This document shows, in pieces, positions 1 through 7,454 of a DNA stretch of 34,676 bases (position 1 is its first letter; each line of letters starts with the position of its first letter). A model generated the notes under the pieces. It saw nothing but the letters and a program-made list of their open reading frames with translations. It had not been told where the DNA came from and searched no databases. Location of the stretch: the NCBI RefSeq assembly GCF_900100535.1, contig NZ_FNDG01000026.1, positions 43,763-78,438 on the forward strand. The letters are read 5' to 3'. The stretch is from Phytopseudomonas flavescens. GTDB lineage: Bacteria; Pseudomonadota; Gammaproteobacteria; Pseudomonadales; Pseudomonadaceae. A program made the position numbers and the translations under genes.

Positions 1-18
1 GTGGCCTTTCTGAGTATC

Positions 19-95
<77 letters not shown>

Positions 96-101
96 GTCGC
101 C

Positions 102-129
102 ATTCTATTCATCTGAGGCGGGCTGTCAA
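102..129 (-). promoter_or_regulatory. Promoter of tRNA-fMet
   Basis: On the minus strand a perfect -35 hexamer TTGACA (124-129) is followed by a 16-nt spacer and a -10 hexamer TAGAAT (102-107). This places the start of transcription only a few bases before the mature tRNA 5' end at 95. A near-consensus sigma-70 promoter fits a stable RNA gene. Confidence 0.85.
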
Positions 130-145
130 CCTCTATCTCGGGAAA

Positions 146-168
146 AACTGTTTTCCGTTCAAACAGTT
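146..168. repeat. Perfect 8-bp inverted repeat upstream of tRNA promoter
   Basis: AACTGTTT and AAACAGTT form perfect 8-bp arms around a 7-nt centre. The repeat ends 17 nt upstream of the tRNA -35 hexamer. It contains CTGT and ACAG but spaced 11 apart, not the 8 of a LexA box. It may be an operator or a chance palindrome; nothing in the sequence decides this. Confidence 0.5.
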
Positions 169-290
169 AGCATTTCCTGCCAGGTGCTATCCACTATCCA
201 GGCCCTGCCATGCGGGCTTTTCAGGCGGTTTCGCGCTGGTCGCGTGGACGATGGGGTGGGGCGATGAATGGGCAGTAACGGGCTGGAAGG

Positions 291-306
291 CTGTTCTTAT
301 ATACAG
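291..306 (+). promoter_or_regulatory. LexA (SOS) box upstream of dinB
   Basis: The sequence CTGTTCTTATATACAG matches the LexA consensus CTGT-N8-ACAG exactly, with an AT-rich centre and TA following it. It lies 67 nt upstream of the chosen dinB ATG. This predicts that the polymerase is repressed by LexA and induced by DNA damage, as is known for dinB in several proteobacteria. Confidence 0.9.
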
Positions 307-373
307 TAAGGTGCCTGTCTCTTCTTCGGCACGGCCCCGTGCGTGCCTGGCCGGCCCTCTCGTTTTCAGGTTT

Positions 374-1456
374 ATGGCGCAGCGAAAGATCATCCATATC
401 GACTGTGATGCGTTCTACGCCTCGGTGGAAATGCGCGACAACCCCAGCCTGGCCGACAAACCGATGGCCGTGGGCGGTTCCGCGGATCGGCGGGGAGTGA
501 TCGCCACCTGCAATTACGAGGCGCGGGCCTACGGAGTGCGCTCGGCCATGGCCTCGGGGCATGCACTGAAGCTATGCCCTGACCTGCTGATCGTCAAACC
601 GCGTTTCGAGGTATACCGCGCGGTGTCCCGGGACATCCATGCGATCTTTCGTGACTACACCGACCAGATCGAGCCGCTGTCCCTGGACGAGGCCTTTCTC
701 GACGTCTCCAACTGCGAGCACTTCGGCGGCAGCGCCACCCGTATCGCGCAAGACATTCGCCGCCGGGTATCCAGCGACCTGTACATCACCGTGTCGGCGG
801 GTGTGGCGCCGAACAAGTTCCTGGCCAAGATCGCCAGCGACTGGCGCAAGCCCGACGGCATATTCGTGATTACCCCCGACCAGGTCGAGGACTTCGTCGC
901 CGAGTTGCCGGTCACCAAGCTGCATGGTGTCGGCAAGGTGACCGCGGACAAGCTGACCCGCCTCGGCATACGCAACTGCAGTGACCTGCGCGAGTGGAAC
1001 AAGCTGCGCCTGGCTCGCGAGTTCGGCAGTTTTGGCGAGCGCTTGTGGAGCCTGGCCCATGGCATCGACGAGCGCGTGGTACAGACGGACAGCCGCCGCC
1101 AGTCGATGAGTGTGGAAAACACCTACCATCAGGACCTGCCTGACCTGCATGCCTGCCTGGCGCAGCTACCGGCGCTGCTGGAAGAACTGGAACGGCGCAT
1201 GACCCGCCTGGACGGCAGCTACCGGGTGGGCAAACCCTTCGTCAAGGTCAAGTTCCACGACTTCACCCAGACCACCCTCGAACAGGCTGGCGCCGCCCGT
1301 GATCTGGACAGCTATCGAGTCCTGCTCAGCAATGCCCATGCGCGCGGCAACCGCCCGGTGCGCCTGCTGGGCGTGGGCGTGCGGTTGCAGGATCTGCGTG
1401 GCAAGCACGAGCAACTGGATCTGTTCACGCCCGTGAGCGGCAATCAGGCAGAGTGA
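374..1456 (+). CDS. dinB: DNA polymerase IV (Y-family, DinB)
   Basis: This encodes a 360-residue Y-family translesion polymerase, the usual length for DinB. The first catalytic motif IDCDAFYASVE is at residues 9-19 and the second, SLDEAFLDV, at 103-111, with the acidic pair Asp105-Glu106. The thumb and little-finger regions follow. The C-terminus carries QLDLF (347-351), a good match to the beta-clamp binding motif. An in-frame ATG at 59 would add 105 residues unlike the family, and part of that stretch overlaps the tRNA, so I chose ATG 374, where homology begins (MAQRKIIHIDCD). Its ribosome site (CAGG) is weak. The LexA box at 291-306 predicts SOS induction. The gene stands alone on the plus strand. 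Confidence 0.97.
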   Translation: MAQRKIIHIDCDAFYASVEMRDNPSLADKPMAVGGSADRRGVIATCNYEARAYGVRSAMASGHALKLCPDLLIVKPRFEVYRAVSRDIHAIFRDYTDQIEPLSLDEAFLDVSNCEHFGGSATRIAQDIRRRVSSDLYITVSAGVAPNKFLAKIASDWRKPDGIFVITPDQVEDFVAELPVTKLHGVGKVTADKLTRLGIRNCSDLREWNKLRLAREFGSFGERLWSLAHGIDERVVQTDSRRQSMSVENTYHQDLPDLHACLAQLPALLEELERRMTRLDGSYRVGKPFVKVKFHDFTQTTLEQAGAARDLDSYRVLLSNAHARGNRPVRLLGVGVRLQDLRGKHEQLDLFTPVSGNQAE

Positions 1457-1574
1457 CGCCAGACGTCCCCGTCCGCCCCTCGGTGCCAGCGCTGTTGAGG
1501 ACGGATGATCTCCCAGTGGTCATCTGGCACGGCCGCAACCGCATTGCCGGCAATCGCCACGTCGGCCCCGGCAC

Positions 1575-1976
1575 TTACTCGTCAGGCCACAGGCGGATCG
1601 GTTTGCCGCTGGCTGGCCACAGGCGCAGTTGCTCGATCGGCGATATATCCCAGCGCACGATGCTGCCCAGGCTCTGCAGGAAGCGGCTTTCCTGTTCCAT
1701 CAGGGCTGGTGCGCACAGTTTGCGGGTACTGCCGGGCTCGCTGAAAGTCAGCGTATCGCCGTTACGCTGGTAACTGGCGAACCAGTGGTTGCAGCCGGCG
1801 TTGCCGTAGGCGCGGCCGTCGTCACCCAGGGTGAGGGTCAGGTGGCTGCTGTCGATCAGCGGGCGCTCGCCGATCCATTCGACGCGGTAGACGCGCTCGG
1901 TTTCCAGTTGCAGCGGTTTGCCGGCGCAGCCAGCGAGGGCAGCGGTCGCCAGGCCCAGAGCGAGAAGCGGTTTCAT
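1575..1976 (-). CDS. META-domain lipoprotein (HslJ-like)
   Basis: This encodes a 133-residue predicted lipoprotein. A short signal peptide ends in the lipobox LAGC (residues 14-17), so Cys17 would be lipidated. The mature part has features of META/HslJ domains: a phrase like 'GRAYGNAGCNHWFASYQ' followed by a threonine-rich strand and a conserved region near the C-terminus. In that family the domain is linked to outer-membrane stress and motility, but the exact role here is unknown. The start at MKPLLAL is preferred because the signal peptide begins there, GGGAGG lies just upstream, and the ATG overlaps the stop of the preceding gene by one base (TGATG), implying translational coupling. Confidence 0.82.
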   Translation of the reverse strand: MKPLLALGLATAALAGCAGKPLQLETERVYRVEWIGERPLIDSSHLTLTLGDDGRAYGNAGCNHWFASYQRNGDTLTFSEPGSTRKLCAPALMEQESRFLQSLGSIVRWDISPIEQLRLWPASGKPIRLWPDE

Positions 1977-2413
1977 CAGGCCTCCCTGTTCAGGCACGCA
2001 GGGCACAGGTGTTTGTCCTGCTGTTTACGCCAGCCCAGCTCCACCAGGCGAGCATCGGCAGCGGGCGTCTGGGCCTTCTTGCCCAGCGCACTGTCGACGG
2101 CGAATTCGAAGTCCAGTTGCGTGCCGCAACCGTCACAGGTGACTTGCCAATTGAAAATCGACAACTCGCTGAAGGCCGGCCCGTGGGCGACCGCGACCCA
2201 CTGGCCGGGTGGATTGATCAGGTGGCGGACCTTGTCGACATGCAGGCGCATGCTCAGGTCGCGGCTGCCCTTGAGGCTGACCACCAGGGTGTCGTTGCTC
2301 TTGATCGAACCGCCGTTGCCGGTGACCTGGTAACGGCCGGGCGACAGCGCGCGGCATTCGATCAGGGTGTGTTCGGGGTTGAGCAGGTTGTAGCGGAAAT
2401 CGTGTTCGGCCAT
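1976..2413 (-). CDS. Conserved zinc-ribbon-like protein of unknown function
   Basis: This encodes a 145-residue soluble protein with no signal peptide. A beta-rich N-terminal half is followed by two CxxC pairs, Cys93-Cys96 (CDGC) and Cys137-Cys140 (CPAC), spaced as in a split zinc ribbon. I do not recognise a named family and assign no function. A good ribosome site (GGAGG) lies 5 nt before the ATG. Its stop overlaps the start of the META lipoprotein, so the two are very likely one transcript. The pairing of a cytosolic metal-site protein with a lipoprotein gives no clear clue to the pathway. Confidence 0.75.
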   Translation of the reverse strand: MAEHDFRYNLLNPEHTLIECRALSPGRYQVTGNGGSIKSNDTLVVSLKGSRDLSMRLHVDKVRHLINPPGQWVAVAHGPAFSELSIFNWQVTCDGCGTQLDFEFAVDSALGKKAQTPAADARLVELGWRKQQDKHLCPACLNREA

Positions 2414-2488
2414 GGTTCCTCCGGGTGAGGAGGCATTCTAGCAGGACGCGATCGGCCAACGCGGCTCGCGCTGAAACGTCAGCAGATC

Positions 2489-3082
2489 CTACGCCGCGGG
2501 GAAGATTTCGCGCAGCGCCGCGCGGTAGAAGTCGAATGCCGCAATGGCGCCGCCGACCGCTTCTTCGCGTTGGGCCTCGGTCAGTTCCAGGCCGTCGAGC
2601 AGGGCGACGAACTGGCGCCAGTGCAGGCCGCGACCGTCCGGGTGGGCGGCCAGGTGACGGGCACCGTTGTGGGCGTCGAGGCCGATCTGCTGGGTTTCCT
2701 TGAACAGAAAGGCGGCGCCCAGGTTGGAGCCTTCACTGCAGTACAACCAGCCGATCGCCGCATACGGGCTGGTCGGTACCACCGCTGGCGGGGCCGGCGG
2801 CAGATCCAGCCCCAGGTCGGCGAGGTCTGCGCACACCGCTGCGAAGCGTGGCAGCTCACTCAGCCCCGGCAACAGGCGATTGAGCGCGATATCGTCGTAC
2901 AGGGCATCGAGGGCACCATGGAAGCGATGCTGCAGGCGCAGGAAATAGCCATAGCGCAGCAGGTTCTCGAAGGGCCTGGCCTGCATGACCAGCGTGTCGA
3001 CGCTGTCGTGGTTCCGGCTGGTGCCGGCTTTCAGGCGTTTGCTCAGGGGCAGTTGCGCAGCGGGTTGAGCGATGGCAGTCAT
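2489..3082 (-). CDS. hemO: Heme oxygenase, biliverdin-producing (HemO/PigA-like)
   Basis: This encodes a 197-residue cytosolic enzyme that opens heme to biliverdin, releasing iron and CO. The likely proximal heme ligand is His25, in SRNHDSVD. The distal-helix glycines lie in a segment around residues 116-124 (SEGSNLGAA), followed by a family-typical GARHLA at 140-145. Length and layout match the bacterial HemO/PigA group. No phytochrome gene, which would suggest a chromophore role, and no heme-uptake gene is next to it in this window. It lies just downstream of the export module but has its own candidate promoter, with the same 15-bp element found before flp and tadG. That suggests control by the linked two-component system. 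The regiospecificity of ring opening cannot be read from sequence. Confidence 0.88.
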   Translation of the reverse strand: MTAIAQPAAQLPLSKRLKAGTSRNHDSVDTLVMQARPFENLLRYGYFLRLQHRFHGALDALYDDIALNRLLPGLSELPRFAAVCADLADLGLDLPPAPPAVVPTSPYAAIGWLYCSEGSNLGAAFLFKETQQIGLDAHNGARHLAAHPDGRGLHWRQFVALLDGLELTEAQREEAVGGAIAAFDFYRAALREIFPAA

Positions 3083-3118
3083 CGTTGGGCTTCCGGTGAA
3101 AGGTTCTCAATGGCGTCG

Positions 3119-3172
3119 ATGATGGCGACAACCCGTGGGCAGGACAATCCGCGAATCATTAAGAACGCTTAA
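3119..3172 (-). promoter_or_regulatory. hemO promoter with TTAA direct-repeat element
   Basis: On the minus strand the element TTAAGCGTTCTTAAT (3158-3172) is followed after exactly 10 nt by TTGTCC (3142-3147, -35-like). A weak -10-like CATCAT (3119-3124) follows at 17 nt spacing. The element differs at one base from those before flp and tadG. It lies 76 nt upstream of the hemO ATG. The hexamers are inferred; the repeated element is seen directly. Confidence 0.65.
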
Positions 3173-3180
3173 CCGGCCGT

Positions 3181-5331
3181 TCAGAACGCCGACTCGCGTA
3201 TCAGGATGCTCAGCACCCGACGCCATGCCTGCAGCAATGGGCTGCGGGCATCGCCGCTGATCGAGGCATTGCCGCGCAGGGTGATCGGCAGCGTTTCGTG
3301 CTGGCTGTCCAGGGGGCGCAGTTGCACACGATACAGCGCCTGTTCGGGAATCGGTACGCGCTGCTCGTCCAGTTGCGCTGCCAGCGCGCCCTGATAGACC
3401 GACGCCAGTTCCGGGGCCGAGGTGAGCTGGCGCACGGCGGTCTGGCCGATATCCTCCACCTGCAGCGGACGACGCGGCCGACCCGGGTCTTCCGGCAGGA
3501 ACCAGGCCTGAGCGCCCAACTGCAGGCGCTCGCGATCCGCTTCGCCGACGAAGGCTTCGACCCGTTCGCTGGCCGCGTTGGCGACGGTACCCAGCCATTC
3601 GCCGGCGGGCAGCCATTCGCCTTCGAGCAAGGGTTCGGCGCGATCCGCCAGCACGCCATCGAACGGCGCCTTGACCTGCAATTGCGCCATGCGCTCCTGC
3701 AGGGCAAGGCGCCGCTCCAGGGCCACCTTCAATTCCTCACGGGCGATCGACTGACGAAAGGCCCCTTCACTGGCGCGTACCTGCAGGCTGCTTTGCTGGC
3801 GCAGTTGCTCGATTTCCCGCTCCAGGCCGTGCAGGTCGTGCTGCAGTTGCGCCGAGTGCAGGCGGAACAGGGTCTGACCGGCTCGTACCGCTTCGCCGGG
3901 TGCCACTTCGATACGTTCCAGCCTGCCCTCCACCGGGGTGAGCAGAATCGCCTGTTGCTCCGCGCGCAACAGGGCCGGTGCCTCGATCCGGCTGCGCCAG
4001 GGCCAGGCCAGCAGAAACAGCGCGACCAGCAACACGCTGGCGGATATCAGGGTGTTGCGATTCATGCGGTAGTCCTTGCGGCGTTGCTGCCAGTGGCGCA
4101 GCTCGCCGATGATCGGGCGGAGGATGAAGTGCACGATCTCGACGATGAACAGCAGCACGCCGAGCAGCTTGAAGGCGAAGTGATAGACCAGCAGGGCGAT
4201 GCCCAGGAACAGGAAGAAGCGATACACCCAGGTGGCGAACGCATAGCCGAGCAGCACGCGCCGCAGCGCCGGCTCGAAGTACTCGGGGGGTGCGTCGCCG
4301 AAGCCGAACAGGGTTTCGCGCAGGCGCCAGCGGGCCAGGGCGAAGGCGCGCTCCTGCAGATTGGGGACATCGAGCAGGTCGGAGAACAGGAAGTAGCCAT
4401 CGAAGCGCATCAGCGGATTGAGGTTCACCGCCAGGGTGAGGATCCAGGTGGTGCCGGCGAGCATGAAGGCCGCGCTGCGCAGCATGCCATCGGGCAGGAA
4501 GCTCCAGGCCAGCGTTGCCCAGGCGGCCAGGCACAGTTCCACGCCCATGCCGGCGGCGCCGATGGCCATCCGTTGTCGCCGTGAGGTCAGGCGCCAGGCA
4601 CCGCTGGCGTCGGTGTAGAGCACCGGCCACAGGACCAGAAAGGCCACGCCCATGGTCGGCACGCGGCAGCCGTAGCGTTTGCAGGTGTAGGCATGGCCGA
4701 ATTCGTGGAGGATCTTGGTCAGGCTCAGCGTCACGCCGGCCAGCAGTGCACCTTCCAGGCTGAAGAAGTGCAGGAAGGTGTGTACGAAACTGTCCCACTG
4801 GCGCGCCGCCAGGTACAAGCCCAGCACGGCGGCGGCCAGGGTGGCGAGGGCGAAGCCGCGGCTGAACAACGGGGCGATGTGGCGATAGCTGCGCGACAGG
4901 AAGCGATCCGGGCGAAGCAGCGGAATGCGGATCGACAGGTAGTTGCTCAGCAGCCAGGCGCTCCAACTGCCGTTCCTGCCCGCTTCGCCGCGTTTGCGCA
5001 GATCGGCCAGGGCTGCGTCACCACTGACTTCGACCAGTTGCATGCTGCGCAGGAACTGGATGAAAGCGTCGACGTCCTGGCTGTCCAGGGCCAGGGTGGT
5101 TTCCTCGCTGACCGCTGCGGCGATGGCCTGGGCGCTACCCAGTTGCCAGCGGGAAAGGATTTCCGCCTCGGCCCAGCCGATGCGATAGAAGCGCCCACGG
5201 GCTGCGTCTTCCAGGGTCCAGCTTGGCGCACCGTCCCGCGAGCGCGGGCCCGGATGCAGGCGCAGGGTTCGGCGTAGCTCGGGCAGGCGTGGCGCTCGTT
5301 CGCTGGCGGGCAGGGCAAGGGGGGCGTTCAT
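3181..5331 (-). CDS. S2P-type (M50) membrane metalloprotease fused to HlyD-like arm
   Basis: This encodes a 716-residue fusion. Residues about 15-105 resemble a PqqD-like winged-helix domain, known in other systems to bind peptide substrates. A multi-pass membrane region follows, with the zinc motif HEFGH (209-213) and the second site NPLMRFDGYF (305-314, Asp311), as in site-2 proteases. After a further transmembrane segment (about 426-443) comes a lipoyl-like strand, a coiled hairpin (about 490-550) and a second lipoyl half, as in HlyD periplasmic adaptors. The gene is last in a chain with two more adaptors and a TolC-family protein, and starts directly after the stop of the preceding gene. 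I infer a role in exporting or processing the giant surface protein encoded upstream. No ABC or RND pump is present to power it. Confidence 0.85.
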   Translation of the reverse strand: MNAPLALPASERAPRLPELRRTLRLHPGPRSRDGAPSWTLEDAARGRFYRIGWAEAEILSRWQLGSAQAIAAAVSEETTLALDSQDVDAFIQFLRSMQLVEVSGDAALADLRKRGEAGRNGSWSAWLLSNYLSIRIPLLRPDRFLSRSYRHIAPLFSRGFALATLAAAVLGLYLAARQWDSFVHTFLHFFSLEGALLAGVTLSLTKILHEFGHAYTCKRYGCRVPTMGVAFLVLWPVLYTDASGAWRLTSRRQRMAIGAAGMGVELCLAAWATLAWSFLPDGMLRSAAFMLAGTTWILTLAVNLNPLMRFDGYFLFSDLLDVPNLQERAFALARWRLRETLFGFGDAPPEYFEPALRRVLLGYAFATWVYRFFLFLGIALLVYHFAFKLLGVLLFIVEIVHFILRPIIGELRHWQQRRKDYRMNRNTLISASVLLVALFLLAWPWRSRIEAPALLRAEQQAILLTPVEGRLERIEVAPGEAVRAGQTLFRLHSAQLQHDLHGLEREIEQLRQQSSLQVRASEGAFRQSIAREELKVALERRLALQERMAQLQVKAPFDGVLADRAEPLLEGEWLPAGEWLGTVANAASERVEAFVGEADRERLQLGAQAWFLPEDPGRPRRPLQVEDIGQTAVRQLTSAPELASVYQGALAAQLDEQRVPIPEQALYRVQLRPLDSQHETLPITLRGNASISGDARSPLLQAWRRVLSILIRESAF

Positions 5332-6687
5332 CTACCAGCCCAAATGGACGCGCAGCGCGGCCAGCGGACGGCGCAACAGGTAGTGAATCAGCAGGGTACG
5401 CTCGCCATACAGCTTGGCCGTGCCCTTGAGGCCGACGCGCAGGCGCGGGTCCGCTTCGCTGAAGCCCGCTTGCAGGCGGTAAGCCATGCCGCCGTCCGCG
5501 GTGGGGGAGGCCCGGTAGCCGTAGCGTTCGAGGCTGGCGGCAAGTGGGCTGCCCGGTTCGCTGTTGAGAAACAGCAGCACCTCGGCACCCGCCTGCAGGG
5601 CGATGGCATCCGCCACCGGCAGCTGGATTTCCAGGCGAGCGTCGTGGGGATCGGCGACCTGCATGATGCGCTCGCCGAGCGTCACGGGCCGGCCGGTCCA
5701 ATCGCTGGGATCGTCGAAGATCGCCACGCCGTCGCGGGGAGCGAGGATCAGGCTGCGCTGCAGGTTGTCGTCGATGAAGGCCATATCGGCGCGGGCCTGG
5801 TCGCGACGGGTGACCAGTTCGGCCAGGGCGGCCTTGGCACGCTCGTCGAACAGCGCTTGCTGGCGGGTCTGGCGCAACTGGGCATCGGCCGCCGCGAGGG
5901 TTTGCCGGGCCGCCTCCATGCGGCTTTCCAGCTCGCGCCTGTCCAACTGCACCAGCGCTTCGCCACGTTTCACCACCTGGTTGGGCTGTACCAGGATGCG
6001 CTCGACCACGGCCTGCAGCGGCGCGCGCAGCACGGCGGGGTTGCGCGGCATGATTTCGGCGGGGGCGAGCACCGTCTGATGCACCGGTAGCAGCATGATC
6101 ACCAGCGCCACGGCGGCAGCGATCAGCGCGATGCGCCGTGGACGCTTGCGCAGCCGGCCGGCCAGCGAGCGTTTCTTGCCGCCCCGCAGGCTGGCCCAGG
6201 CATGGCCGTAGGCATCCAGCAGCAGTTCCAGCAATGCCCGCTCCGGGCGTGCCAATGGGTGCTCGCGGCTCAGCAGCAGGCTGCCCAACGGGTGGCCGTC
6301 GCGGTCTTTCAGGGGCAGGCGCAGCAGCTTGGGCGACAGGTACTGCGCCCACTCGGCCTGCGCAACGCCGGGGGCGTCGACGGCGCTCAGGTCACGCAGC
6401 TCGGCTGCCCAGGGGCGAGTATCCCAGTCGGCACAGAGGTGGCCGAGAAACAGCACCAGCGGTGCGTTGGCTTCCACCTGGGCAAGCCCGGAGCAGGCGC
6501 TGATACGCCCTTTGTCGGCGTCCCACAGAAAGGCCTCCTGGTAGTCGAGCAACTGGCGGGTATCATTGACCATGAGGAAAGCCAGGCCGGCCACGTCGCG
6601 CTGGGCGCGGGCGCGACGTTCGAGCTGCAGCAACAGCGCCATCCGCTCGGCGCGTTGATCGGGCAGGGCGCGAACGGTGGCGTTCAT
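5332..6687 (-). CDS. HlyD-like protein with N-terminal GAF-like domain
   Basis: This encodes a 451-residue protein. Residues 1 to about 168 look like a cytosolic GAF-like sensory domain, although no ligand residues are certain. A basic stretch and one transmembrane segment (about 186-203) follow. The rest is an HlyD-type periplasmic adaptor with lipoyl halves around a coiled hairpin (about 240-320), including the typical RAPLQAVVERILVQPNQVVKRGE-like start and a later LxAPRDGVA strand. Its ATG overlaps the stop of the preceding adaptor gene by 4 nt, and its stop abuts the ATG of the protease-fusion gene. The three are therefore co-translated. A cytosolic sensory domain on a membrane-fusion protein is unusual and could couple export to an intracellular signal; this is inference. 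Confidence 0.82.
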   Translation of the reverse strand: MNATVRALPDQRAERMALLLQLERRARAQRDVAGLAFLMVNDTRQLLDYQEAFLWDADKGRISACSGLAQVEANAPLVLFLGHLCADWDTRPWAAELRDLSAVDAPGVAQAEWAQYLSPKLLRLPLKDRDGHPLGSLLLSREHPLARPERALLELLLDAYGHAWASLRGGKKRSLAGRLRKRPRRIALIAAAVALVIMLLPVHQTVLAPAEIMPRNPAVLRAPLQAVVERILVQPNQVVKRGEALVQLDRRELESRMEAARQTLAAADAQLRQTRQQALFDERAKAALAELVTRRDQARADMAFIDDNLQRSLILAPRDGVAIFDDPSDWTGRPVTLGERIMQVADPHDARLEIQLPVADAIALQAGAEVLLFLNSEPGSPLAASLERYGYRASPTADGGMAYRLQAGFSEADPRLRVGLKGTAKLYGERTLLIHYLLRRPLAALRVHLGW

Positions 6688-7454
6688 GAACCGTCCGCCG
6701 GTGGCTGCAGCAGCGCGACGCCGCTCATGCCCGGAAGCAGCCCAGCGCTGTCGCCGGTGATGCGGGCGAATACCTTGAGCGATTGGCTGAGCGGGTCGAT
6801 GACCGCGCCCAGCCGTTCGATGCGGGCGGGATAGCGTTGCCCGGTTTCATCCAGTTGCACCTCGAATTCGACGCCGGGCTCGAGCCAGGCCATCCAGGCC
6901 GAGGGGGCGATCAGCTCCAGTTGGTAGGCCGTGTCGTCGTAGATCGCCAGCAGCTCGGTGCCTTCGGCGACATGCTGGAAGCGCTGTACCATGCGTTGCG
7001 AGACGCGCCCGGCGAAGGGCGCATCCAGGTTGCAGCGTTTCAGCATGGCGCGGCCCACGCCGCTTTCCGCCTGGGCCACGGCCATGTCGGCCTGGGCCTG
7101 GGCGACCTCGGCCTGGCTGATGGACTCCAGGGCGTCGAGGCGCTTGGCGACGTCGAGCTTCTTCTGAGCGCCGCGTTGCACCGCTTCGCTGCGGTTGAGT
7201 TGGGCGCGCTGCACCGAACAGTCGAAAGCGGCCAGGCGCTGGCCTTCCTTGAAGCGATCGCCTTCCTTGACGGCCAGCTCGGTGAGCTTGCCGCCCAGCT
7301 CGCTGGAGAGCACCGTCTGGCGGATCGGGCTGAGCTGCACACGCAGTTCGTTACTCGCCTGCGCGGCATGGGCGAGGTTGGCTGCGGTGGCGATCAGGAT
7401 GGCCAGCACGGAGGGCCAGAAGCGGTCTTTTGCAACGCACTTGTCAGCGGCCAT
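6684..7454 (-). CDS. Periplasmic adaptor (membrane-fusion protein)
   Basis: This encodes a 256-residue adaptor with an N-terminal signal peptide (about residues 14-31, ending AHA). Lipoyl-like halves surround a coiled hairpin (about 80-135). The phrase LDAPFAGRVSQRMV marks the second lipoyl half, and a beta-barrel domain follows. It is shorter than typical RND adaptors and has no visible RND partner. The start overlaps the end of the TolC-family gene by 11 nt and the end overlaps the next gene by 4 nt, so it sits in the middle of a tightly packed operon. It most likely bridges the inner-membrane HlyD-like proteins and the outer-membrane channel. Confidence 0.85.
   Translation of the reverse strand: MAADKCVAKDRFWPSVLAILIATAANLAHAAQASNELRVQLSPIRQTVLSSELGGKLTELAVKEGDRFKEGQRLAAFDCSVQRAQLNRSEAVQRGAQKKLDVAKRLDALESISQAEVAQAQADMAVAQAESGVGRAMLKRCNLDAPFAGRVSQRMVQRFQHVAEGTELLAIYDDTAYQLELIAPSAWMAWLEPGVEFEVQLDETGQRYPARIERLGAVIDPLSQSLKVFARITGDSAGLLPGMSGVALLQPPADGS

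Noticed and set aside
146..168. Second LexA box
   Set aside because: CTGT and ACAG are present but 11 nt apart, not 8; the true SOS box is at 291-306.
1457..1574. Terminator between dinB and the convergent lipoprotein gene
   Set aside because: A 12-bp palindrome (ATTGCCGGCAAT, 1543-1554) is present, but without a loop or T-run.
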